Shown: positions 8,121 to 16,596 of the stretch, one piece after another | How the letters are laid out: each line of letters starts with the position of its first letter | How positions within the stretch are numbered: the first letter of the stretch is position 1 | NCBI GenBank assembly: GCA_913057785.1 | Contig: CAJXPD010000067.1 | Location: 1 to 40,700 of the forward strand | Length of the DNA stretch: 40,700 nucleotides | Reading direction: 5' to 3' | DNA from: an uncultured Lewinella sp. | GTDB lineage: Bacteria; Bacteroidota; Bacteroidia; Chitinophagales; Saprospiraceae | Program-made: the position numbers and the translations under genes | The notes under the pieces: generated by a model | The model's input: only the letters and a program-made list of their open reading frames with translations | The model's database searches: none | What the model was told of the DNA's origin: nothing

Positions 8121-9758
8121 ATGAGAATAGCCTTAGCGCAAATCAATGTACACGTCGGAAATTTTGCTGGGAATCTGGAGAAAATGAAAGCAGCAGTAGA
8201 AACAGCCAAGTCCCAAGGAGCCGACATAGTCTGTTTACCAGAGCTAGCCACCGTGGGTTATCCCCCCAGAGATTTTTTAGAGTTTGAAGACTTTATCGAC
8301 CTAGCTGAAAACGGGATCAAAGAGTTGGCTAAGTTCGCTCAAGATATTGCCATCGTGGTGGGTTCGGTTAGTAGAAATCCGGTGGTCGAAGGGAAGGATC
8401 TTTATAATTCTGTGTATTTCTTAGCGGAAGGCAAGGTGCATTTTGTGCAACATAAGACGCTATTGCCGACCTATGATATTTTTGATGAGTATCGCTACTT
8501 CGAACCTGCTTCTGAATGGAAGGTATTGGAATATAAGGGAAAGCGAATTGCATTGACCGTTTGTGAAGATCTATGGAATGTTGGCAATGAGAATCCATTG
8601 TATAAAATCTGTCCAATGGATGAGATGATGGATCAATCTCCTGAGTTAATCCTAAATGTATCGGCTTCGCCCTTCGGGTTTGCGCATGCCGAAGATCGGC
8701 TACACGTCTTGAAAACGAATGTGGAACGCTATAAACTTCCGCTTTTCTACGTCAATCATGTAGGTGCGCAAACGGAGATCCTATTTGATGGTGGATCGGT
8801 GGTACTTTCTCCTGACGGTAATGTGTTTCAAGAAATGATCTACTTCCAAGAGGAGGTCCAGACCTTTGATTTGGATGAAGTGATAAAGGGGGGACAAGAG
8901 CGACAGCAGGAGAAGGACAAGATGACCCTTATTCACGACGGACTAGTTATGGGCTTGCAGAACTACTTCGGGAAACTAGGATTCAAGAAGGCCATTTTAG
9001 GGCTTTCAGGGGGGATTGATTCGGCGGTGGTTGCGGTATTGGCAGCCAGGGCTTTAGGGGAGGATAACGTTCGAGTGATTCTTATGCCTTCTCAGTTTTC
9101 CAGTGACCATTCGGTGAATGATGCCCGCCAATTGGCGGAGAATCTTGGGGTTCAATATGATATCATTCCCATTGAATCTATGTATGAATCCTTCTCGACG
9201 GCCTTGGAACCACATTTTTGGGCAAAGCCATTCAATATTGCTGAAGAAAACATCCAGGCTCGGATTAGAGGAATGCTGTTGATGGCCTTCTCTAATAAGT
9301 TTGGGAACATCGTTTTGAATACTTCGAATAAAAGTGAAATGGCCGTTGGCTACGGCACTTTATATGGGGACATGTGTGGAGGCCTATCTGTGATCGGAGA
9401 TGTGTATAAGACGGAGGTTTTTGAATTGGCGCGGTTCATGAACAAAGATGGGGAGGTGATTCCTGAAAATATCATAACCAAACCTCCTAGTGCAGAGCTT
9501 CGGCCTGACCAAAAGGATACCGATAGCCTTCCCGAGTACGATGAACTAGATCCTATTCTCTTCCAATACATTGAAAAGCATCAAAGCCCACAGGACATCA
9601 TTGAAATGGGGTATGATGAAAAGTTGGTGCGTCGTATTCTACGCTTGGTCAATATCAACGAATTCAAACGACATCAGACAGCCCCAGTTTTGAGGGTTTC
9701 AGATAAAGCTTTTGGAATGGGACGACGGATGCCTATCGTTGGAAAGTACTTGGCTTAA
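8121..9758 (+). CDS. nadE: Glutamine-dependent NAD+ synthetase
   Basis: 545 aa. The frame is open from a GTG at 8088, but ATG 8121 gives the standard N-terminus MRIALAQINVHVGNFAGN. The N-terminal nitrilase-type glutaminase has a Glu-Lys-Cys triad at E41 (CLPELAT), K112 (HKTLLPTYDIFDE) and C148 (TVCEDLW); it releases ammonia from glutamine. The C-terminal ATP-pyrophosphatase domain has the P-loop SGGIDS at 296-301 and the NTSNKSE segment. It converts nicotinate adenine dinucleotide to NAD+ using ATP and that ammonia. Length is usual for the two-domain bacterial enzyme. It lies between two ADP-ribosylglycohydrolase genes with 46 and 42 nt gaps, which suggests one transcript. Confidence 0.97.
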   Translation: MRIALAQINVHVGNFAGNLEKMKAAVETAKSQGADIVCLPELATVGYPPRDFLEFEDFIDLAENGIKELAKFAQDIAIVVGSVSRNPVVEGKDLYNSVYFLAEGKVHFVQHKTLLPTYDIFDEYRYFEPASEWKVLEYKGKRIALTVCEDLWNVGNENPLYKICPMDEMMDQSPELILNVSASPFGFAHAEDRLHVLKTNVERYKLPLFYVNHVGAQTEILFDGGSVVLSPDGNVFQEMIYFQEEVQTFDLDEVIKGGQERQQEKDKMTLIHDGLVMGLQNYFGKLGFKKAILGLSGGIDSAVVAVLAARALGEDNVRVILMPSQFSSDHSVNDARQLAENLGVQYDIIPIESMYESFSTALEPHFWAKPFNIAEENIQARIRGMLLMAFSNKFGNIVLNTSNKSEMAVGYGTLYGDMCGGLSVIGDVYKTEVFELARFMNKDGEVIPENIITKPPSAELRPDQKDTDSLPEYDELDPILFQYIEKHQSPQDIIEMGYDEKLVRRILRLVNINEFKRHQTAPVLRVSDKAFGMGRRMPIVGKYLA

Positions 9759-9800
9759 TTTTATTGTATAAATTTTTGTTTATCACTGCTAATTTGATCT

Positions 9801-10778
9801 ATGCATCCCGCTCCTAATCCTGTTCATTCTGCTTTAATTGGTCTAGCCGTGGCCGATGCCCTTGGGGTTCCTGTCGAATTTCGGTCACGAGCTGAGCTGA
9901 AGGTCGATCCCGTCAGAGGAATGCGGGCTTACGGTACCTATAACCAAGTTGCTGGAACTTGGTCGGATGATTCCTCTATGGCTTTTTGTATAGCAGAAAG
10001 TATAGCAAAGGGCTACGATTTAAAGGATGTAGCCCAAAATTTCGTCAATTGGAAGTATGCCAATTATTGGTGTCCACATGGCGAATTGTTTGACATTGGC
10101 AATCAAACTAGCTCGGCTATAAGTCGATTGAGGGATATACTCATCAGTGGGCGGGCGGAGGAGTTAGGTAAGCTGTATTCCGATGATCCAATGGACAATG
10201 GCAATGGATCCTTGATGCGTTGTATTCCTCTATTGTTTTTGATCAAAGGCAAACCCATAGATGAGCAATTTCGATTGATAAAGGAGGTTTCTGCTTTAAC
10301 TCATGGTCATATCAGGTCAACCATTGCTTGTTTGTTCTATCTATTGATAGCAGCGCATATCTTAAATGGTCAAGAAAAGAAAGCTGCATACCTCGCCGCC
10401 TGTAAACAGGTGAAAGCATGGATGGAAGAGAAGGATATCTCTGAAGCAGAGCAGGCTGTTTTCGCCAAGGTCCTTGGAGGAGAGATTAATTTGGAGCAAG
10501 AGGAGAACATCGAGTCTGGAGGGTATGTCATGCACAGTCTGGAGGCAAGCCTTTGGTGTTTCTTGAAATATGGCGATTATGCTTCCGCTGTTTTGGCGGC
10601 GGTGAATTTGGGGCGAGATACGGATACGACGGCAGCTATTACGGGTGGTCTGGCAGGTTTATATTACGGCTTGGATCTGATCCCAGAGGACTGGATCAAT
10701 ACCATTGCTCGCCTAGAGGATATCTACGACTTAGCGGATCGCCTGGAAAAGGCCTACCTCAGAACGTCAGCTTCTTGA
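9801..10778 (+). CDS. ADP-ribosylglycohydrolase family protein (long form)
   Basis: 325 aa, with the family order ALIGLAVADALGVPVEF (11-27), the metal-binding SDDS at 55-58, DNGNGSLMRCIPL in the middle, LTHGHIRST, and NLGRDTDTTAAITGGLAGLYYG, where D273, D275 and T276 fit the second magnesium site. The first site has Ser in place of the usual Thr, which is also seen in active members of the family. It is clearly a different subfamily from the shorter protein at the head of the same operon. Its last 20 bp overlap the end of the convergent LytTR regulator gene. The substrate is unknown; candidates are ADP-ribosylated proteins or O-acetyl-ADP-ribose. Confidence 0.92.
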   Translation: MHPAPNPVHSALIGLAVADALGVPVEFRSRAELKVDPVRGMRAYGTYNQVAGTWSDDSSMAFCIAESIAKGYDLKDVAQNFVNWKYANYWCPHGELFDIGNQTSSAISRLRDILISGRAEELGKLYSDDPMDNGNGSLMRCIPLLFLIKGKPIDEQFRLIKEVSALTHGHIRSTIACLFYLLIAAHILNGQEKKAAYLAACKQVKAWMEEKDISEAEQAVFAKVLGGEINLEQEENIESGGYVMHSLEASLWCFLKYGDYASAVLAAVNLGRDTDTTAAITGGLAGLYYGLDLIPEDWINTIARLEDIYDLADRLEKAYLRTSAS

Positions 10779-11493
10779 TATTGTCTAAATAGGACCGACT
10801 TACGCGTACTACGTCCTGATTATTCATTACGATATCGTAGCTGCCTGGGTGTTTGAACACTTCCTTCACGCAGTTGATATTGATGATGGAGGAGCGGTGT
10901 ACTCTAATGAATAGTTGTGGATTGAGTTTTTCTTCCAACTGACTTATCCCGTAATTGCTCAAATAATTGTGATCTCGTGTGATCAATTTGGAGTAGTCGC
11001 CTTCAGCTTCAATCCGAATGATTTCTGCTACCTGTACGGCTACCAACTTATTCTTACTAGACACCAGGATGTTTTCCGGATAGGAACTGCTCTTCGTATT
11101 GATGCTTTCTGCTAGATTTTGCAGTTGAGCCAAATAGTCCCCAGATGAATTTACGGTACGCTTAATAGCTTGGGCAAAACGTTCTTTTGTGTAAGGTTTG
11201 AGCAGGTAGTCCATCGCGTGAACCTCGAAAGCTTGCAAGGCATATTGGTCATAGGCCGTGGAGAAGATGATGTGTGGCATTTCCTCCAAGTGTTGCAATA
11301 CTTCGAAGCCCGTTAATCCAGGCATTTGAATATCCAGAAAAACAATACTTGGCTTGAAGTTATTGATGGCGTTGACAGCATCCACTCCATTATTGCACTC
11401 CTGTAGGATGATAAGATCAGGATAGTCGGCGAGATATTCTCTGATGAGGGAGCGTGCTGGGGCCTCATCATCTACTATAATCACTTTCTGCAT
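10759..11493 (-). CDS. LytTR family response regulator
   Basis: 244 aa. The receiver domain has the acidic pair DDE at residues 8-10, the phospho-acceptor D54 in FLDIQMPG, and the conserved lysine in DYLLKPY. The C-terminal LytTR DNA-binding domain begins near residue 140 and has the typical IIRIEAEGDYSKL and FIRVHRSSIININCVKE blocks. The kinase gene lies immediately upstream with a 2-nt gap, giving a LytS/LytR-type pair. Its 3' end overlaps the convergent ADP-ribosylglycohydrolase gene by 20 bp, so antisense interference at the ends is possible. The direct repeat between the kinase and the TonB-dependent receptor is a reasonable binding site. Confidence 0.95.
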   Translation of the reverse strand: MQKVIIVDDEAPARSLIREYLADYPDLIILQECNNGVDAVNAINNFKPSIVFLDIQMPGLTGFEVLQHLEEMPHIIFSTAYDQYALQAFEVHAMDYLLKPYTKERFAQAIKRTVNSSGDYLAQLQNLAESINTKSSSYPENILVSSKNKLVAVQVAEIIRIEAEGDYSKLITRDHNYLSNYGISQLEEKLNPQLFIRVHRSSIININCVKEVFKHPGSYDIVMNNQDVVRVSRSYLDNIKKLTF

Positions 11494-11495
11494 AG

Positions 11496-12551
11496 CTATA
11501 AAGGAATTGAGAATTGGACACTTAGACCACTGGGCATATTTTTATTTAGTTGAAGCCCTTTACCATAGCGTCTAAGTAATCTTCTATGGGTATTTGATAA
11601 GCCAACACCTTGATCTAGTAAATCTTCTAAGTTGCCACTAGTAACCCCTTGGCCAGAATCTTTTACAATGATCTCTACACTATCATTCTTCTGGTGGATA
11701 TGAATCCATACCTTTCCTCCCGCTACGGATGGAGCTATTCCGTGCTTGATCGCATTTTCGATCAGAGGTTGGATTAGTAAAGGCGGTATTCTCTCTTGAA
11801 GAGTTTCTGGAGCAACATCAATGTGATAGACCATTCGCTCCCCAAATCGGGCTTTTTCCAGATCCAGATACTTTGTGATAAAGTCAATTTCTTCAGCCAC
11901 GGTCACACGCTCCACCTTAGAGGCTTTTAATTGATAGCGGAAGAGGTCTGACAATTGAGCGATCATGATTCGGGTTTCCTCTTGGGCTGCGGGTACTGAA
12001 GCACTGATCGTATTGAATACATTATAGAGGAAATGCGGGTTGATTTGGGCTTTTAAGGCTGACAATTCGCTTTGCAGCGCAATCTGTCTAAGTTCAGCAG
12101 CGTGTTCCCTTTCTTTCTGAAGTTTATTGTAATAGTCATATAGATGGAGGATGCCAAATTGAATGAAATACAGTAAGGAAGGAATATAAAGATCCCAAAC
12201 CCTACCCACACCCCGGAGGTGGCCTAGCCCCAACAACTCGCAACTCCCATAATACAGATTGATCCACAAAAAAACGTAGATCGGTAAAGTCACTAGATGC
12301 AACATTAATTTTTTGGAGAAGGTCCAATCTTTTAGCTTTCTAAAATATAGCCACCAAAACGGTATGATAGATAGGAACTTGAGCAAGTAATCTAAAGGAA
12401 CCGATAGGTAGTAGAAGTACAGGGCCCCAGAATTAACTACCAAGGTGATGAAATAGGTGAAGGCAAAGAAGAAATAAATACCAATGAATAGTAGTAATTC
12501 TCGTAGTGGGATATTCCAAACTCGTCGATCTAAGTATTGAGCGTTAGTCAT
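11496..12551 (-). CDS. LytS-like sensor histidine kinase
   Basis: 351 aa. Four hydrophobic segments fill the first 140 residues (about 18-40, 44-68, 84-101 and 121-138). A short coiled linker follows, then the His_kinase (PF06580) domain: KAQINPHFLYNVFNTIS with H173 as the probable phosphorylation site, the N-box LIENAIKHG, the G1 motif DSGQG and the G2 motif GVGLSNTHRRLL. There is no periplasmic sensor domain, so the signal is probably sensed in or near the membrane. It is co-transcribed with the response regulator and diverges from the TonB-dependent receptor gene. Confidence 0.94.
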   Translation of the reverse strand: MTNAQYLDRRVWNIPLRELLLFIGIYFFFAFTYFITLVVNSGALYFYYLSVPLDYLLKFLSIIPFWWLYFRKLKDWTFSKKLMLHLVTLPIYVFLWINLYYGSCELLGLGHLRGVGRVWDLYIPSLLYFIQFGILHLYDYYNKLQKEREHAAELRQIALQSELSALKAQINPHFLYNVFNTISASVPAAQEETRIMIAQLSDLFRYQLKASKVERVTVAEEIDFITKYLDLEKARFGERMVYHIDVAPETLQERIPPLLIQPLIENAIKHGIAPSVAGGKVWIHIHQKNDSVEIIVKDSGQGVTSGNLEDLLDQGVGLSNTHRRLLRRYGKGLQLNKNMPSGLSVQFSIPL

Positions 12552-12593
12552 GAGACCAATCTACGAAAAAAGCCATTTTCTCAGGAGTCCCTT

Positions 12594-12625
12594 CCGACGA
12601 ATGACCATATAGACCGACGAATGAC
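12594..12625. promoter_or_regulatory. Direct repeat, candidate LytTR operator
   Basis: CCGACGAATGAC occurs twice without mismatch, at 12594-12605 and 12614-12625, with an 8-bp spacer and a 20-bp period (two helical turns). LytTR regulators bind paired direct repeats about 20-21 bp apart; on the other strand each half reads GTCATTCGTC, which resembles the E. coli YpdB half-site GGCATTTCAT. The site lies 43 nt upstream of the kinase start and about 90 nt upstream of the predicted receptor transcript start, so it could act on either gene. Confidence 0.55.
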
Positions 12626-12671
12626 ATGAACAAAATTTGATCGGTTCATTTGGCAACTGAACGGAATTCGA

Positions 12672-12702
12672 TTTACTCCAGCTGCTTTCTGGACTAGTTT
12701 TG
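12672..12702 (+). promoter_or_regulatory. Promoter of the TonB-dependent receptor gene
   Basis: TAGTTTTG at 12695-12702 matches the TAnnTTTG -7 box. TTTA at 12672-12675, 19 nt upstream, is a one-mismatch -33 box. Transcription would start near 12709, 25 nt before the ATG. Confidence 0.5.
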
Positions 12703-12733
12703 AAGTATCAATTCTGAATCAAAACTGTTATTT

Positions 12734-15175
12734 ATGAAAGCTCACAACTTAAGCACCCATTTCACTCTATTGCTCGGGCTACTACTATGTGGTAACCTTT
12801 TAATCGCCCAAGATGCACTCGTCCAAGGTCGAGTGTTAGATGATACGAAGAACAGTATGAGTTTTGCTACTGTGGTTCTTCTAAAGGCGCAGGATTCTAC
12901 TATGGTGAAGGCGGATTATACGCAGGAGGATGGATCTTTTGAATTGCCTGGGCTCATGGCGGGATCTTATCTATTGCAGATTACCAATATCGGATTTGAA
13001 CCTGCTTACCAAATGGTGGTATTAGCGGAGGGAGAAAAGAAAGAGGTAGCGCCTATTCAGATGCAAGTTGCGACGGCCCAGCTCAAGGAAGTGGTCGTAA
13101 AAACACAACGACCTTTGATTGAGGTCAAGACTGATAAAACTGTATTTAATGTTGAAGGTAGTATCAATGCCACCGGAAGTAGCGCCATGGAGCTACTTCG
13201 GAAATCACCCGGCGTCGTCGTTGATGGAAGCGACAATATTTTGCTTCAAGGGAAAACGGGGGTGCGCGTCTATATAGATGGCAAGCCCTCCCCTTTAGGC
13301 GCAGCTGCCTTGGCGGCTTATCTGAATTCCTTACAATCATCCGAGATCAATGCGATTGAAATCATTACCAACCCATCTGCTAGATATGATGCTGAAGGTA
13401 ATGCTGGAATCATCAACATTAGATTGAAAAAAGACAAGCGATATGGCTTCAATGCCAATGTGAATCTTGGAGCCTCTTACGGTATATATCCCAAGACAAA
13501 CAATTCTGTCAGCTTCAATCAAAGAAACAAGCAGACTAACTTCTTTGGTAGTTATGGTTTGAATGTCTCTAAATCAGAGGACTTTATCAATCTTTTCCGC
13601 GAGCAAAGCGGGCAGACTTTTGATCAGCGTTCTGTAAATACGCGGAATGCGACTACCCATAACATCAAAACTGGATTGGACTGGTTCATCAACAAACAGG
13701 AGACTTTTGGTATCCTAATCAATGGGAATGTTAGCCAGTCTGATTGGGTCAATTATAGCCGGACTCCAATCGCCTTTGCGGATGCAACTACCATAAGCCA
13801 GATTTTGATTGCAGATAATACCAATGACAGTCAACGAGATAATTTCAATTTCAACCTAAACTATCAATGGAGGGATACCCTTGGGCGCTCCCTCAACCTA
13901 GATGCGGACTATGGCCTATTTAGAAGTGAAGTATTCTCAATGCAACCCAATTTCTACAAAGATCCATCGGAACAGGTGACCCTATTCGAACGAGTATTTA
14001 GCACGGATGCACCTACAGAAATAGACATTTATACGGTAAAGGGAGATTATGAGCAGAATTGGGCCGGCGGCAAATTGGGACTGGGATTCAAGAGTTCTTT
14101 GGTCAACACGAACAACATCTTTGATTTTTTCAATGTGGAGGACGATACGCCAGTTTTAGATATTGATCGTAGCAATCAATTCGAATTCTCGGAAAATATC
14201 AATGCTTTGTACGCCACCTACAAAAAGCAAATGGGACGTAAATGGAATCTACAACTTGGCTTGCGGATGGAACAAACCAATTCTCTAGGAGATTTGACGA
14301 GCGAAAAGGAAAATGAGATCGACAAAGTGGAAAGACATTATCTGGACTTTTTCCCGAGCGGAGGAGTCACCTATTCTCCCAACCGACTCAATCAATGGCG
14401 TGTCAACTTCAGCCGTAGAATTGATCGACCTACTTATCAGGATTTGAATCCCTTTGAGTTCAAATTGGATGAGCTTTCTTTCCGAAGAGGAAACCCATTC
14501 CTTCGTCCGCAATACACCAATAGTGTGCAGCTTTCTCACACCTACAAATATGTGTTGAACACCACCTTGAGTTACAGCCATACCACCGATTTCTTTGCAC
14601 AAGTTTCTGATACCTTGGGAGTAGATAAGAATTTCATTTCACAGCGGAACTTAGCCGATCGAAAGAATATCAGCTTGAGTGTGAGCTATCCCTTTAATAT
14701 CCGGAAATGGTGGAGTGTATATGCCAGTACTAGTGTTTACAATACGCAGTATGATGCTACTTTTGAAGAAGGTAAATCGATCAATCTCAATGCTACGTCC
14801 TTCAGTTTCTATGGCCAGAATACCATCACGCTACCCGCTGATTGGAAATTGCAGCTATCTGGTTTTTACAACGCTCCCGGTATCTGGGGCGGAACGTATG
14901 AAAGCGGTCGCATCTATAGTGTAGACTTTGGAGTTCAGAAGAAGGTGTTCAATGGAAAGGGCAATGTCAAGCTAAGTGTAACAGATATTTTCCGCGGCAT
15001 GCCATGGTCAGGCATAAGGGAGTTTGGAGGCTTAGTAATCAGAGCGAATGGTGGCTGGGAAAGCCGTCAAGTACGCTTCAACTTTACCTATCAGTTAGGA
15101 AATGATCAGGTAAAGGCGTCCCGCAAACGAAAGACCGGATTGCAGGACGAAGCCAAGCGTATTGGCTCCAACTAA
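12734..15175 (+). CDS. TonB-dependent receptor, outer membrane beta-barrel family
   Basis: 813 aa. A signal peptide (about residues 1-25) is followed by a carboxypeptidase-regulatory-like domain (about 27-110, with GRVLDDTKNSMSFATVVLL), a plug domain (LIEVKTDKTVFNVEGS, then ELLRKSPGVVVDGSDNILLQGKTGVRVYIDGK, cited here in part, about 130-235) and a long barrel rich in alternating aromatic strands to the end. This is the OMP_b-brl_3 (PF14905) type common in Bacteroidota, which often lies beside LytTR or AraC regulators. No SusD partner is present, so it is not a polysaccharide-utilisation SusC. The imported substrate is unknown. It is divergent from the LytTR pair and is followed by a strong terminator hairpin. 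Confidence 0.9.
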   Translation: MKAHNLSTHFTLLLGLLLCGNLLIAQDALVQGRVLDDTKNSMSFATVVLLKAQDSTMVKADYTQEDGSFELPGLMAGSYLLQITNIGFEPAYQMVVLAEGEKKEVAPIQMQVATAQLKEVVVKTQRPLIEVKTDKTVFNVEGSINATGSSAMELLRKSPGVVVDGSDNILLQGKTGVRVYIDGKPSPLGAAALAAYLNSLQSSEINAIEIITNPSARYDAEGNAGIINIRLKKDKRYGFNANVNLGASYGIYPKTNNSVSFNQRNKQTNFFGSYGLNVSKSEDFINLFREQSGQTFDQRSVNTRNATTHNIKTGLDWFINKQETFGILINGNVSQSDWVNYSRTPIAFADATTISQILIADNTNDSQRDNFNFNLNYQWRDTLGRSLNLDADYGLFRSEVFSMQPNFYKDPSEQVTLFERVFSTDAPTEIDIYTVKGDYEQNWAGGKLGLGFKSSLVNTNNIFDFFNVEDDTPVLDIDRSNQFEFSENINALYATYKKQMGRKWNLQLGLRMEQTNSLGDLTSEKENEIDKVERHYLDFFPSGGVTYSPNRLNQWRVNFSRRIDRPTYQDLNPFEFKLDELSFRRGNPFLRPQYTNSVQLSHTYKYVLNTTLSYSHTTDFFAQVSDTLGVDKNFISQRNLADRKNISLSVSYPFNIRKWWSVYASTSVYNTQYDATFEEGKSINLNATSFSFYGQNTITLPADWKLQLSGFYNAPGIWGGTYESGRIYSVDFGVQKKVFNGKGNVKLSVTDIFRGMPWSGIREFGGLVIRANGGWESRQVRFNFTYQLGNDQVKASRKRKTGLQDEAKRIGSN

Positions 15176-15223
15176 TCTCCTTTAAAGCCGATCTTTAGCT
15201 TAGAAAACTAGTGAGTGATGTTA

Positions 15224-15267
15224 GCAGGTTGATTCGAGGATTAGCTCGAGTCAACCTGCGCTTTTGG
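15224..15267 (+). terminator. Intrinsic terminator after the TonB-dependent receptor
   Basis: A 15-bp stem (15224-15238 with 15245-15259, one G-T pair), loop GATTAG, then GCTTTTGG. It separates the receptor from the AraC gene, so the latter probably has its own promoter. Confidence 0.7.
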
Positions 15268-15333
15268 CGGTTAACAAAGGGCCCCTTGATTCATAGGTTT
15301 GCATATCCCCCGAATTATCATCAATTTTAGCGG

Positions 15334-16395
15334 GTGGATTCTTTGATTGATATATTTCGGTTTTTCACGATATCTCAGTTGATTGTGCTGATTGTCGCGG
15401 TCCTTCGCTCAGAGATCAAACGTGAGCAGGTATGGGCGACTGCTTTTCTTTGTACCAGCGTGATGTGTTATCTATTGGCGGATTGGGAGGCCACCTATCA
15501 ATCGATATTCTTCGAACCTATCCTAATTATTACCTTTTGTGTTCCCTTTAGTTTCTGGATTTTTAGCAAGACTTTGTTTGATGATGATTTTCGATTTAGA
15601 CGATGGTGGTGGGGATTATTAGCAGGAGTTATTACCGTAGAGTACTTGATTCATTTGCAGTGTAATCACCTTCTTTTTCCTTTATCTGATGAAGAAAACG
15701 TAATTTTTCAGCTCCTGCACTATGCTATTGCTTTTTCGTTTATTGTACTGGCTATTGTAGAAGCAGCAAAGAATAGAGTGGACGATCTGGTCGTAGAGCG
15801 TTTTCAGTTCAGGAATATCTTTTTGGCGCTCTGCGCAGCTGCCATAGCTTTAACATTACTGACAGAATTAGCCTTTCTCAATACCTCCCCTCCTATTGGG
15901 TTAGAATTATTTCAGAAGGTCTTTATCTACACTATCGGACTTCTCTTCGCCTTGCAGATTTTAGGGGTGAAGGCTGGTTTCTTTAAGTTGGAGGAAACAA
16001 AAACTACTGCTCCTTCGACTCCTGAATTAGATCAGAAAATGATCACCGAACTGACTCGCCTAATGGAAGAAGAGGAGATCTATTTGAAGGAGGGGCTTTC
16101 CATTCGTCAGCTAGCAGAGGCGATGACAGTGAAAGAGTACAAACTCCGTCAAACCATAAACCAACAGCTGGGTTTTGCCAATTTCAATGCCTTTCTTAAC
16201 TCCTACAGAATCCAAGCGGCCTGCGATATTCTCGCTGACGAAAAACGTCGAGACCTCACCATATTAGAAATCGCTTTTCAGCTGGGCTATAACTCCCTGG
16301 CTCCTTTCAATAAGAGCTTTAAGCAAATTACTGGAACCACGCCGACGAAGTGGCGAAAGCAGGCGCTTGCTCCTGATGGGCCACTCGCAAAATGA
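15334..16395 (+). CDS. AraC family regulator with N-terminal membrane domain
   Basis: 353 aa from GTG 15334; an in-frame TAG two codons upstream leaves no earlier start and there is no early ATG. The first 215 residues contain about six or seven hydrophobic segments (for example FFTISQLIVLIVAVL, PILIITFCVPFSFWIF, WWWGLLAGVITVEYL, IFLALCAAAIALTLL, FIYTIGLLFALQILG). The C-terminal 100 residues are an AraC-type double helix-turn-helix: LSIRQLAEAMTVKEYKLRQT and ILEIAFQLGYNSLAPFNKSF followed by GTTPTKWRK. This membrane-anchored arrangement is frequent in Bacteroidota and Proteobacteria. The gene follows the TonB-dependent receptor but a terminator lies between. The signal and target are unknown. 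Confidence 0.92.
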   Translation: MDSLIDIFRFFTISQLIVLIVAVLRSEIKREQVWATAFLCTSVMCYLLADWEATYQSIFFEPILIITFCVPFSFWIFSKTLFDDDFRFRRWWWGLLAGVITVEYLIHLQCNHLLFPLSDEENVIFQLLHYAIAFSFIVLAIVEAAKNRVDDLVVERFQFRNIFLALCAAAIALTLLTELAFLNTSPPIGLELFQKVFIYTIGLLFALQILGVKAGFFKLEETKTTAPSTPELDQKMITELTRLMEEEEIYLKEGLSIRQLAEAMTVKEYKLRQTINQQLGFANFNAFLNSYRIQAACDILADEKRRDLTILEIAFQLGYNSLAPFNKSFKQITGTTPTKWRKQALAPDGPLAK

Positions 16396-16417
16396 CAATT
16401 AAATTTCTGCTTTACGT

Positions 16418-16455
16418 AATCCACTCATAATCCACTCATAATCCACTCATAATCC
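16418..16455 (+). repeat. 11-bp tandem repeat
   Basis: Three exact head-to-tail copies of AATCCACTCAT (16418-16428, 16429-16439, 16440-16450) plus the first five bases of a fourth. It starts 22 nt after the stop of the AraC gene. The period of about one helical turn could make it a protein site, or it may simply be a slippage-prone microsatellite. Confidence 0.9.
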
Positions 16456-16522
16456 GAGTTAATAATCTCTAACTATAAGTTGGGAATATGGAACTATTGT
16501 TGGTTCCGATCTTGTTGACCAC

Positions 16523-16539
16523 CTCAACGGACGGTTGAG
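16523..16539 (+). repeat. Small hairpin upstream of the SRPBCC gene
   Basis: CTCAAC-GGACG-GTTGAG, a 6-bp perfect stem. It lies about 58 nt before the ATG of the SRPBCC gene. No T-run follows, so it is not a terminator. The rest of the 201-nt gap between 16396 and 16596 holds the tandem repeat and no clear promoter. Confidence 0.35.
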
Positions 16540-16596
16540 TCTAAATCCGTCTAAGCTTTATCTAAAGTGACGCTTAACTTTTACTAAATCACACCC

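Noticed and set aside
12734..15175. SusC-type polysaccharide receptor
   Set aside because: No SusD gene and no glycoside hydrolase neighbours; the barrel is of the OMP_b-brl_3 type.
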